From: Apus apus
Lineage: Eukaryota; Chordata; Aves; Apodiformes; Apodidae
Length of the DNA stretch: 64,000 nt
Assembly (NCBI RefSeq): GCF_020740795.1
Contig: NC_067282.1
Coordinates: 125,793,132 to 125,857,131, forward strand
Direction: 5' to 3'
Part shown: positions 35,573 through 48,300 of the stretch, one piece after another
Position numbering within the stretch: position 1 is the stretch's first letter
How the letters are laid out: each line of letters starts with the position of its first letter
Notes under the pieces: generated by a model
Told to the model about the DNA's origin: nothing
The model's database searches: none
The model's input: the letters and a program-made list of their open reading frames with translations, nothing else
Made by a program: the position numbers and the translations under genes

Positions 35573-36255
35573 ACTTTGATTATTCTAAAACTTCTTCTAA
35601 GTCAGATGTACTTAAAATTCACCAACAGACTTGTAAGTTGTTTGATGGCAGGAGCAGGAATGAGGGGGAAAAAAAAAGCAGACTGATAGGTGAGTGAACA
35701 AAATAATGCTATTGGATTCCTTTCCTTAGAGATTTACTTGTCCTGACTACTGGCAAAAATGGTAGACAACTAGCCAGTGCCATTCCTTGCTGAATGTTAC
35801 TTTGTGCACATTCAGGTTACAATCAAGAGTTTTCTCCTGTGCCATACTGAATGCAGGTGTATTTTGATGCTGCATTATTACTGCCCAGGCCCCTGTGCAG
35901 GCATACTACAGCACTGTGTTATGATTACTTCTGTTTTGTGAGATGAATCTACGTGAGAACTTCACAGAACAAGGAAATACTTTAGTAGTGGCAAATACTA
36001 ACAGGTTGAAACACTAAGGAATCTTCAGGCAATGACATGATAATCAGACAGGTAGACTTCAATAAAACATTCAGATGGGCAGGAACAGGTTTGGCTTGCA
36101 ACACCTCACAAAGCTATGTGTAATATGAGAACTATCCTAAGCTGTTGTTTGAGAATTCAGGGAGTGTGAAAACAGACAGGAGAGAAGATGAACCTATGCA
36201 AATTTTATGTAGACACCTTTTGTTAGAATATTATTGAAACCGTGGAGGAGGAGCA
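35573..36255. other. 5' flank of the ovostatin-like gene
   Basis: AT-rich upstream region. No open frame or repeat stands out, and no regulatory element can be named with confidence. Confidence 0.4.
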
Positions 36256-36266
36256 CCATCTCTAGC

Positions 36267-36277
36267 TTATTTAAAAG
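36267..36277 (+). promoter_or_regulatory. TATA-like box of the ovostatin-like gene
   Basis: TTATTTAAAAG about 50-60 bp upstream of the chosen ATG. Transcription would start near 36295-36300, leaving a short 5' leader, which is usual for A2M-family liver/oviduct genes. Inferred from position and sequence only. Confidence 0.45.
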
Positions 36278-36325
36278 CTAGAAGACTTGAGATCAGCCTC
36301 TCGTCTTTCTTCTTCATGAACAGAG

Positions 36326-36390
36326 ATGTTGTCAAGAATTCTTCTGAGTATTCTGGCCTTGAATTGGGTTGCTACAATGTCTTCTGAACC
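36326..36390 (+). CDS. Exon 1: signal peptide
   Basis: ATG at 36326 opens [16 protein letters not shown], a basic residue followed by a hydrophobic core, then MSSEP into the mature N-terminus. An ATG 10 bp upstream (36316) is in another frame and closes after about 20 codons, so it is a short upstream ORF overlapping the start. Donor GTAAGA; ends in phase 2. Confidence 0.88.
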
Positions 36391-39300
36391 GTAAGAGAGC
36401 ATACATTCTGTGTTTTTATGATAAAATATTTCATTGCTCACCATTAATTTATTCTGGGACATTGCTATATAATAAAGTGGATGTTTGAGGCCTACGTTCT
36501 GAAATGCATCTGAATTGACATTGAAAGATGATTTAGAATTCTGCTCTGCATCATTAAACTGCTATGAAATCTGACTTCAGTGACAGAAACCTAGAAGTGG
36601 AGTAAATTAATTTTGAAATGCATGGCTGAAGTGGGGAGGAAATTCAAGAAAAGACTAGCAAGTAATACTTAGATGAGACATTAGGAGGAAACTCTTCACT
36701 ATGAGAGTGTTGAGACACTGGTACAGGTTGCCCAGGGAAGTGTGGATGCCCCATCCCTGGAAGTATTCAAGGCCAGATGGGGCTTTGAGCAACCTGATTG
36801 AGTGGAAGGTGTCCCAGCCTATGCAGTGAGGTTGGAACTAGACTACCTTTAAGATCCCTTCCAACCCAAAACATTCTATTATTCTATGATATGATAACAG
36901 GGACTATGCTGAATGGCAAATCTAGTATTAATATTACACCTGCTGTGCTCTCATGGATTATACAGCACTGCCAAAGTCCCCGGCTTTATAGAAACAGAAG
37001 ATTTCAGCCACAACTTTCAAAAATAGAGCAACATTAGGGCTTAAATCCCCTTCTCAAAAGATATAGAGGAAAACACTGTAAAAGTCAGTAGGTTTAGCTT
37101 TCCCAGATAGGCTGTTGGTTTTAATAATTTTACTTTTAGCCCTTGAATATCATGCAGTCTGAACTGGGCAACTGAGAATAACAACAAAAATAATATAAGC
37201 AAGCAAAGCTGTGGGGAAAAAAAAAGGGAGAAGATGAGATTACCAAGAGAAGATTGTGCTATTTATGTTGTACTGCAGAACCAACTCATCAATTCTGTCA
37301 TACATTATTTGGAAAGACAAACTTGGGCAATAGAGAAATGGAGACCAGCAATAGAATCTTAGCCAAATATACCAAATCCGAAGGAGTATTTTTCAAATGA
37401 AAAATCTGGGGAAGGAAGGCTGCCCTAATTACAGAGTAGTATAACTAAAAAAGACCAGTGGAAGAAAGAACCAAAGGAAGCAACACAGAGAGAGATATGG
37501 AAACAGAACAGAGCATGCAGGTTAAATTGAGCATTCCCTGGAATATTCCACAAGATGGAAAAGCAGAATAATTTCTTGTGAATTGTGCTGACTGACTTAC
37601 AAATATCCAGAGAAAAAGAAATAAAAAATTTGTTGCAAACATTAACTAGATTTTTTTGTCATTGATCTTAAAAAGAAGCTAAATACCACTCCTCCTTATG
37701 GGAGGTTCCAAGGATTTAAGTGTACATATAAGTCATGGGGAGGATAAATGCAGTTATGCTTGGCAAGTTTTTAGGCACTTTAGTAATTGGAGATGTGTAA
37801 ATACCTGGAATGGAAAGATGCAGCTGGGTAAGAGACTGCATAGAATGACACCAGTCTTTTAGCTCAGAAAGCTATGCGGGACAAAAATAGAAACCCCACA
37901 AACCTGTTATCTGTACTTTCTTAGCATATTATTCTAAACTAATTGAAAGAAACAGAAATCCTTCAACTGGTTTGAGCAACCTTTGGACCATGTCTTCATT
38001 CACACAAATAGCATTTCTGTGGTATTTTCCTGTCCTGTTTGCTTTGGCTTTCCTTCATGACTGAACTTCCTGATCTGGTCTTGCTTCTTACAGTCAATAT
38101 ATGTTGCTGGTCCCAACAGTTGTGAGGAGCAACTCTCCACAGACCGCTTGCATGCAGTTCCACAGCCTCAGTGAGCCTCTGACCCTGGGTGTTGTCCTGG
38201 AATATGATAGTATCCAGACTACCCTCTTTGAGGAATCTGTAACAAAGAATAATTTCTTCAAGTGCTATGAGTTCAAGGTATTTTCTCTTCAGAGACTACT
38301 AAAGAGGGTGTATAAGCTGGAAATACTTCTGAGTGCAACTCTGCTTGCCACTGAGGGCAAGAAGATGAAGAGTGTAGGCAAGGAATAGGAGATAAAAAGA
38401 AGAAAAAGTTATGGAAAGACTGACAATATAGACAGGAAAAAGACATCTGGGTTGTCAGGGAGAGCTGGAGGAAGACCTTCCATCGCCACTCATAGAGTCC
38501 ATAGAAAAAAATCTTCGATTGCCATCAGAGGTGCATGTTCCCTATGGGACAGGCTTTTGTAATTGCCAAGATGGAGAACCCAGCTGGGACATGCTCATTC
38601 CCTTTCCTGTGACTCTGCAAAATCTGGACAGATATGATAAACTAGTCCCAAGGTTAGGTCTTTCAAGTGAAGCAGGAGAAGACAGTTCAGAATTGAGGTA
38701 TATGATATAGGGCAACCTGCATACAAGCAAGTAGCTACATGAGATAAAGAAATGCAGAGGACAGGGCATAGCTCAAAACCTTGGTATCTGGTGACAGATT
38801 ATGGGACTTCCACAGCAGAATTTCCCAGAGATTATCTCACTGGCAAAGATTGTTTTCCACAAGCTATTTAGGACTTACTTGACAATCAGTATCTTACTCA
38901 AGATCCCTGGGCATTGTCTCATGTACCACTTTTATTATGGGGTTTTCTTTCTCTCCAGGTTCCTCCTACTACTTCTGACCCCCTGGCATTCATTTCCTTC
39001 TCTGCCAAAGGCACCACAGTCAACTTAGATGAGCGAAGATCAGTGGCAATTCAGAATGTGGATAATACTGTCTTCATCCAGACGGACAAACCCATCTACA
39101 AACCAGGACAAAGAGGTGGCTGAAGAGTTTGAGTCTGCTAGTGAACTGGGAAACTGAGTGCAAGGGTGGGTCTAGAATGACAAGGACTTCCTCTTGTGGA
39201 GGAAAGGACTGTGGTGGCCATGAGCAATCCTTCAGATAATGTACAAATTTCATCTGAGGTTGGGTTCATCAGAAGTCAGTGAAAACCAGAATCAAATAAC

Positions 39301-42300
39301 AAAATTAAAATAAATTAGTAGAGTTCATTTGCTTTTAGTAAGTTAATCACACTTACAGGATCTTTAGTTCTGTTGGGTTTACTGAGGTCAGCCACATAAA
39401 AGATGACTTAAAAATACAGAAAATAATAGGTTAAGCTTGGAATTAATACAATTAATATAAAAATACATTAAGCATGCCATTTCCTTTCAACAGCTCTTTC
39501 TACTTAACTGTCAGTCTAATTCACAGCACTGGTTCTATCAAGATCTTTAAAGGACAGGATTAGCTGTGGTATAGTCAGTAGGATTATATTAACTGATCAT
39601 ACTCTTCAGGGTTTAGTATGATCACAGGCTTTACAACTAGAATAAAGACCAATTCTTCCTTCTCTTTGATTTTTCATTGAATTGGTTTGTATAAACATAT
39701 TTAGGAAATGCTTCAAAGAATTGAGTCTTTGAAGAATAAAAGGCAGTATGGAGTATTTGTATTTACTATAGAGATTCATTTAGTCCCAGTGGGTCAGAAT
39801 TGAGATATTTCAGCTGACAAGCTTAGTTTGGTTCTCTTTTTCACTGGCTAAGATAATGAAATCTTTCTAGTTTTCTTGGGACCCTTTAGTTCTCCTTAAA
39901 ACCTGGGCCAATTTCTTTCAGTTGTTTGTTGAAAATGACTTGCCAGTGCTAAAGTGAGTGATCCTTTTTTGTCCTGTGTCTTTTTCAGTGATGTTTCGTG
40001 TGATCTCTTTGGACAGCCAGTTCAGATCTGTTCAGGAAATAGTAAGTATGAGTACTAGTCAAGATTTTTCAAGCACCCTCTTGGGGTACCTGTTCTCTGA
40101 GACTCTCTCACTTGGGAATGGAATAAAAAGGGCCTGGGACAGACCTCCTGTTATTTTTGGAGAGCTGCTGTAACTCCTTAAATTCAAATTTCATCCCTTC
40201 CCCAACTTTATAAAAGGCAAGAGGTCTGAAGGCACTCCTGGAAATCTCTCACGGTGCTCAGATTTTGTAATCACTTCACATGCCCCAGATGTGTAGAAAG
40301 ATACTGGACATTTTTTGTAGAAAAGATAAATTAATAAACAGGTTCTCTCCTTTAAAATTAACACCTTAATTGCAGACATGAATTTCAATTTTTTTTCCTT
40401 GGCCAAGTCTTCCGTATCCTGAGAAAACTATTCACACTCTTCATTGTGTTCTAGCATTTTTCAAGCTTCAACATTAATTTATTTATGTCTTTATAATTTA
40501 TTTTTTTTTTTAATTTCTTTCTCTTTTTTACTCCCTCAGTATCCCCGAATCACCATTGAGGTAAGAGATGCAACGTGTCATTAAAGCACAAGTTGCTTTG
40601 AAAAGACTATGCATGTTTCATCATTCCCCATAGTGTCAGAAAGACTCTCCCAGAACAGACTGTCTGAAGCCAATGGGTCTGAGGTTGAAGAGTGACAGTA
40701 CCCATGATCAAATATAAGAGGAGAAGAAACCAGCAGAGATGGAGATGTTACTCAGAGATGGCATGAAACTACAGTAAATGGAGTGGTGAAATAGCCTCCT
40801 TCTCATACAGGCATAAGAACAGTAACTTTCTGACATGGTGTTCTGCTGGGGGCAGGCTAACAATGACTCAGTATTCTATTGCATTTCACAGCATTATATC
40901 TCAAAGCACTTTCTGTGCTGGAAGAGTTACAGATAAGCAACCTGAGCCCTAATCATGTGTTATTCCTGGATTATTTCAGGTCATCTGGCAGTGTAGATAA
41001 TTTCTAGTTAAACATAAACCTAGGCTTGTTTAATGCAGAAATAGATCCAGAAATTTAATAGGAAGTCAGAGCTCATGTCATCAGACCAAACTCACATTCT
41101 CATTGTGATGCTCTTACACTTAAAAGAAGGCAAGAAGAAAAGAAACAGAGTGATAAAGTTTTTTTACATCTCTTTCTCCTACTCATCAGGATCCAGAGCA
41201 AAACAAGATCTTCCAGTGGCTGGAGGTAACATCTAAGCATGGAATTGCCCAGCTCTCCTTTCCGCTAATCTCCGAGCCTATTCTTGGGCCCTACCATATC
41301 ACTGTGGAGAAGCAGTCAGGTGGGAAAGAGTACCAGTACTTCATGGTGGAGGAATATGGTAAGCAATGGCTGTGAAATGCCCTGCACCAGCAATGAGGCT
41401 GGCTCTGCCTAAGATAGGAGCTGCCAGAGCAGAGTTTAAGTGCTTTGAATTCTACACGTCATCCCTGAGAAAGAAGACATGTAGACAGCTGAGTGGAGAA
41501 AGTTGAGGCAACAAGGGAAAAAAGAAATGCCGAGAAAGGCAGCATTTTTCAGGGATTAAATTGAGTCTAATTCTTTTCTGGGCTTGGCACAAAGTCACTG
41601 TTTGACTTTGGAAATGTCATCTTGTCACTTGGGCTTATCACTCAGGTTAGAGGCAAAATAAATGGGTCTAACCTGTCCTGGTTTGTGGAGGTCATCACTG
41701 TATGAAGAGCACTAGGCTAACATATGCAGTAGAAATCTGAATATATTATTCATCAGACAAATTAAATTACAGATATCAGATTGTTACTCAGGAGGTTGGA
41801 TAGCAAATGGAAGTGCAATAAACCAGTGGTTATGGAGGTGTCAAAGCCCTCATAGTGATCTGCTTGCCCTCTGGAATAGACCATATCAATGGACTTCCTG
41901 AAATTAATTTTGATTGTACAAGTTTTCCACCCTGTAGTGACAGGTTTTCCATAGAAGTCCCAAGAGAAGCTTGTACAACTCTCAGATGTTTTATTTTTTT
42001 GTGAAGGCAGTAAAGCACTTTTCTTGCTTACCCATCAGAGCTCTTGCTCTGATGCTGGTGACACAGGACAAAGGATAAGCTGAAAAAAGGGAGTGACAGT
42101 GAATTATTTGATTTTACTATTTCGCTTCACCTGTTGCCTTTCTCCTTCAATGGGGCTGGATGGTACAGTAACTTCTGTTCTCTGGGGCTTAACTACTTTG
42201 AGACAATGGCATTACTCCCACCATTTTCTTGAAGAAAAGGTATAGCAAATTAAAGTGATTTATCACAGTTCTTACTGTGGCTGTTGTCATTATTGGTATG

Positions 42301-45300
42301 ATTATCGTAGCATTTTAAGGAAGTTAGTCGTCTTACCACCAAACACTATCTTACAGCTAGTTCCCAGATAGACTTTTCTCTAAACTATTTTCCCTCCCTT
42401 GTTTGTGGAAATGCCTTTGCTACTGTTTTTTTTTAAACTGTCTCTCACACACATCTGCCTGTGGAATGCAACTGCTGATCAGTCACATTCATATTGTATT
42501 CCCCAGTGTTGCCAAAATTTGAAGTGACTAGCAGTGTGCCAGCGAGGATCTCTTTCTTTGATGAAGAAGTTAAGGTGAACATTTGTGCTTTGTAAGTATC
42601 ACAGCTGAGAACAACACATTTGTGCAGAAGAAACACATGACAGAGGATGGTGTGCTGTGCTGCAAAGGAGGGACTGCTGATTCAGAGAATGGGTTAGAGT
42701 AATTCCTTTAGCTATGACTTCCATGACATGAAATATGAGAACTCTCTTCCCACTACATAGGAGAATTAGAACTAGGAGTTTGTGTGTGTCCAAAAGTTTG
42801 AAGATATCAAGCAGTACATACTCACTAGATGTTGTTTTTTATTATTACAGAAAAGAGGAGAAGCAGTACAGGAGAGTCTATCACTAAGACTGCTGTGACA
42901 CTGCCAAAAGGCAGGGTGGCATGAATCAAAGGGGTGAATAGGGATCTCTCTGCAGTATGTCCTGCTTTGTTTAAGGCATTAATGAGAAAAAGCAAGCAGC
43001 AGGGAATGATATCCCAACCCTGAGCCCTGCACCACTTTCCAGCTTCAGACCTTGAAGAATGATTGCATTCAAGACAATGGTAAAGCAGGCTTTTTTAACA
43101 AGATGCCAGAAACAGATTAAAAATTATTGAAGGGAGTTCTCCTAGGGGCAACTGGTACTAATTTCCAGCTGCTCTTCTATCTGTGCTCTGGGCACTTTAG
43201 AGTCTGCATTGCTCTGCAGTCTTTGCAGGTTTCATGCTAAGTCTACATTATTGGATTCTTGCTTTTCTTCCTATCCTAGGTACACGTATGGCCAGCCAGT
43301 GCAAGGAAATGCCCAAATCAATGTGTGTCAGCAGCACTTTCACAGTCCACAATGTGAGAAAAAGAAAGAAGAAACTTGCAAAGCCGCAACTGGACTGGTA
43401 TGACATAAGCAAAGCCTTTCTTCCCCATCAGATATACTGCGCAGCATATAGCACTGTGTTTAGTGGCCTCATTCATTTGCTGAGAAACATCAGAGAGACA
43501 ATCCCAGAGGCATGTTTTTCTCACTATCTCACCGGCAACACTGAAAGACCATGAAGGTAGTTTTTTACCAACGACCGTATTAGAAGACTTTGGTTTTTCC
43601 TTCAGAAGCAGTCAGTAGGAGGACAGGAAGCTTATGAAACTCTAAATTTGTGATCATTCCTAGAACACTGGAGCTGTGTTCTTACCAAGTATAGTAATCA
43701 GAACCTTACTGGGAGCCTTTGAGGACACTTAATATTAAACTAATGACTAATTTCTCCACAAGATCAGACTCAAAGTGCTGTGATCTCAGGGCTCAGGCAT
43801 CATGCAAGATGGGTTTGAGAAGGATTGTGAGCATACAGAGAACTAGGAGGAAAGAGGAGAGAAGTTTCCAGGTACAAGGGTAGATGATGTTGAAACAATG
43901 AGCTGGGAAGGGAGCCAGGGAGTGAGAGTGAGTGTTAAGTAGGAGAGGAGAGAATAGAAAGTAGGAGGGGAGAGAATAGAAAGTAGGAGCTGAAGATGTC
44001 AGCAGATCCATGAAGCTCTTTTGAGATGCACTAATACAGATTCAGGAGCAATTTTCCAAACTTTGAGAAAAATAGGCTTCCCCCTGTGTGCTTCTTTTTC
44101 AGCTGGGGAAGGATGGCTGCTTCAATACTGTCATCTCCATCAAAACATTTCAGCTGTACCGCAGCTATGCCAGGATGTATACCAGCCTCAAAGTAGAAAG
44201 CATCGTCACTGAAAATGGGACAGGTAATACCAAGTAGAGGTTGGGAGTAGATTATTAAGGCTCAGGTGGTACTCTGTGAAAGGAATCAACTGGATCCCAA
44301 TCTGTGGCAACAACTAACAATCACGATTTTCTTTGTGTAGCTTTCTCTGCATAGCATCACTGCTCCATATAGCTTTTCAAAAGAAATAGTTTTCTGCACG
44401 TCTGATTTCTGTTTCTTCCCATATTGGGTGTGTCTCACAGGTATCCAGATGAAAAACAATTACTATGTTGCAGTCAATGAAGAAAATGATAGAGTGATGT
44501 TCAAAAATATGGATCCCTATTACAAGAGGGGAATTCCTTACTATGGTGAGGTGAGCACCTGAGAGGATACATTTAGATCAAAACTCCCTGAAGTCCAGCA
44601 TGCAGATCTATGCATTGCTCCATTTATGTCTGTCCCTTAACTCTGTGCTGACAAGTTCCTGTAATAATGTTGTGTAACGGTGATTGTTACATATTCCTCT
44701 CATTATATTAGATAATCCTTGAGAAAATAGCAAAAATATATCGTACCTGATGTGTTAAAGTGTCTTCTGCCATAGTTAGAGAATGCTTAAAAGGTGGGTA
44801 ATGAAAGGTCATATGAGCGGGAAAGAAGAGTCTGCAAGAAACTACTTCAGCCACAGCTGTGCTTAAACTGAAGGTAGAATTTATTCTGTGTTGCATCACA
44901 CAGTCCCAGGAACATTTACTTAAAGCAGTGTAGGTGCTGGAGCACATTCCAACTTCTTACCAACCTGCACATGCAAGATAAACCCAGGCACAGAAAGAAG
45001 GGTGAGTCATACAGCATCATCTTGATATACAATGAGGACAGATTCCCAGGAGCTTGGAACGCTACTGAGTTTCACAGGTTATCTGTGGCCATGAAGTCAT
45101 ATGATTGCTTTAGTTTTCTTAATCAGTGCCCTTCAAAGAGTATGTGCTCTGGAGTCCTTCTTTTTTTATTTGCTCAGTAAGGTAGAGTATGAGGAAAGAA
45201 TTTAAACTATCATCTCTCATTCAGTAGTTTTTTACTTTAATGGTGGCCCACTGAACTATTGGTCTCTGAAGAGAAACAGGGGACTTTTCATTAAAATAAT

Positions 45301-48300
45301 ATTTTCCATAGGATCATGTACATAGACAATTCCTTCTCCCTCTATGACATATATATATTTTCTCCCTGCACTGGTGGGAATTGCCTGCCTTTGCTTGTCA
45401 AAGAACTCCTGCACCTTCAAAATATTGAGGAGCATTTGCCTTCTAAATACATTTCACTCTTGGTTTCTATTCCCTGCAATTGTCCTCAGTGTTTCAGTGT
45501 TCTGGTGAGCAGAGCATTTCCTGTTCTTTTTGTGTTGTTTTTGGTTTGATTTAGGTTTTTTTGTTGTTTTTTTTTGTTTGTTAGTTTTTGTTTGGTTTAT
45601 TTTTTTATTTGGCTGGTTGGTTGGCTTTTGTTCTGAATCCATTCGGGGGTTTTTTGTGTTCAGATTGCTGTGACAGATGTGGATGGCAAGCCTGTTGCCA
45701 ATAGGACTGTCCTGCTGGAGCTCAATGAAGAATACCTAGCCAACTATACCACTGACAAGAATGGCACTGCTGCTTTTTCCATCAACACATCCAACTTCTT
45801 TAATGCCAGTTTTAAGTTGAGAGTAAGTAAATTTTTTTGCCTCTCATCTGCCTGCCATTTTTTATATTTCTCTTTTTTTATTCCCTCTGTATGATCTGTT
45901 CTATAGGTCAGGCAGGCATCAGATGACTGTGCAGACTTCTTCATCTGGAGGACTAATGATGACCCCCAAGTCTTATTCTATGTCCATCGTTTCTACTCAC
46001 GGACCAACAGCTTTGTGAAAATTGAGCCAGTGAAGGAGAAGCTTAGCTGTGGCCAGAAGAGAGCAATCAGTATTCACTATGTTCTGAACAGAGAGGGCTA
46101 CAGGAATGCCCGGCACACAAACTTCTACTATGTGGTAAGTGCTACCTTGGCTACCAAAACACCTCTTTTCTTTCACCTTCCTTTGAACACAGTATAAGGC
46201 AGAAACCTCCAGGCCAGATGGTGGTTACAGATCACAGCTCAACTTGATGGCCTTTGAAACCTCTCAGAACACTACTCAAAATCAATTACTTAATTGGGGA
46301 AGGGAGGAGTTGCTTTTGATCCTGTCTCATGAGTTTTTTCTAAGCCCAGGTGATGACAAAAGGAAAAATTGTTCTCAGTGGCCAGAAGGAAGTCAGCATC
46401 TCTAATGGTAAGTTCTAGGCCATATTAGTGCTTATACTTCAGAGTATTGTTCTGAGCACCAGAATGTTACTAAGTTTTGTAAGAAGGGATGAAAGCAGAG
46501 AATGGAAGCTAAAGTAGTTCTTGAATCACATGATCAGGTACTCCCAGTATAATGTCCTTTTGCTGTATCAGCTAGCCAATCCCCCATATTATAAAAAAAT
46601 TGATCTAGTTGAAAGTTGATAACTTTGTTGTCATCAAACACCAAGAAATGTAACTTTCTTCTGTTTTATTTCTTGCCAAAGAGTACTTGCAGTTTCACAG
46701 TTATTCTGTGACATCCAAGTCTTCACTAATTGGAAGAATAAAAGTTTTTGAAGTTTGAAATAATAAGTGTCCCATTTGACAGGGCTATTTAGCAGTTAAT
46801 TTATTGGAATTCATTGCAGTTTCATAAGTCTCCAGGCACTCACAAGTACCAACAACAGCAAACCGAACTTTGTTCTTCCATTGTTAAAAAACATATTTTC
46901 TTGCAAAATTTAGTCTATTTCCAGTTTTCAGTAGGTGACTTAAGTAAGCCTCACTCCACATATAGGATTTGTCATTTAGTTTTGCCAGTCTTTTTCTGAG
47001 TATTCATGCAGTATGGCTCCACAGTACAGGATCCCCTATGGTTTAGGGAAAGGCATCCCATTCATCAAAAGGCAGCTATATCATATGATTTTTCCTTTCA
47101 TGAAATAAGCTTGAAGCCATGTGTTTTTTCCATATTATTGGGGGCTAACCTTAAGCTGTGCAATAGTGTCTGACTCACCAAAACTTAAGTGAAAGCTTAA
47201 TTTCCTGTCCCAGCTCTAGCTGATGTCTTCCATGGAGATGAGAACTTCATACTTCTTAGTGTTAAGAGAGCATTTCCTTAGTTCAGAAGATGGGCCTATC
47301 TCCTCTGGGGTAAGAGGTTCTAGGTTTGAGACTCAAAGGTAATGTTATGCTCTTCGCATAGCAATCATGCACAGGTTTCCTTGTCCACCTTCTACTCATC
47401 TCAGACTCTATTCTGAAAAACTCCCTGCTCTCAGCATCCTCCAGTTTGTATCTGTTGTCTTGCTGATAGGAGATGCTCCTCAGCCACTAAGAGATTAATC
47501 TTCCAATATCCAGCTTCCCTGTTTTCAAATGTGCTGGTATGCATAAATATGTCATCCTTCCACCAAAGCTGAGGTTTGCCTAATTTCTTTTGTCGACTTC
47601 TCCTTCCCTGTTCCATGTTACTTTCACAGCTCCCAGAGGTACATTCTCCATTACACTAACTGTCACTGAGAACCTTGGTCCCAGCAGCAGGCTGTTGCTC
47701 TACACAGTGCATCCTCATGGGGAGGTAGTGGCTGACAGCTCTTGGATACGCAGTGATGTATGCTTCAAAAATAAGGTGAAAACATTTGCTTTCTTATCAA
47801 GGGCCATATCAGCTGGCTCTTAGCTGAAGGAATAGTTAGGGAATGAGTTCATCCCTGAACTAGGGATGGCCTTTAGAAATAGAAAAGGTACAAATATGCC
47901 TGGGAACATGAGGAGCTATTCCTGGAATTGACTCATATGATAGGACTCAAACTAAGCTCTCAATGGAGTGTGGAAAGGGAAGTGACTAGGATATTATAGA
48001 GGCTATGGGTTTTTACAGAAGAAGGTTTCAGAAGGGCCATCTGGTGATAGCTTTGCCCCACAGAGAATAGAGTGAGTGAGGGTGAAAGGTGAGATTTACA
48101 TCTATGTGCCAAGCTGATTCTCTTTAATTTCTGCATGGTTGTCTTGGATTTATTAATTTCCAGCTCCAGCTCAAGTTCTCTGAGAAGCAAGGCCTCCCAG
48201 GCTCTAAAGTCAGTCTCCACCTTGAATCTGCTGCCAACTCCTTCTGTGCCTTGCAAGCTGTAGATCAGAGTATCCTTCTTCTTCAGCCTGGGCAACAGTT

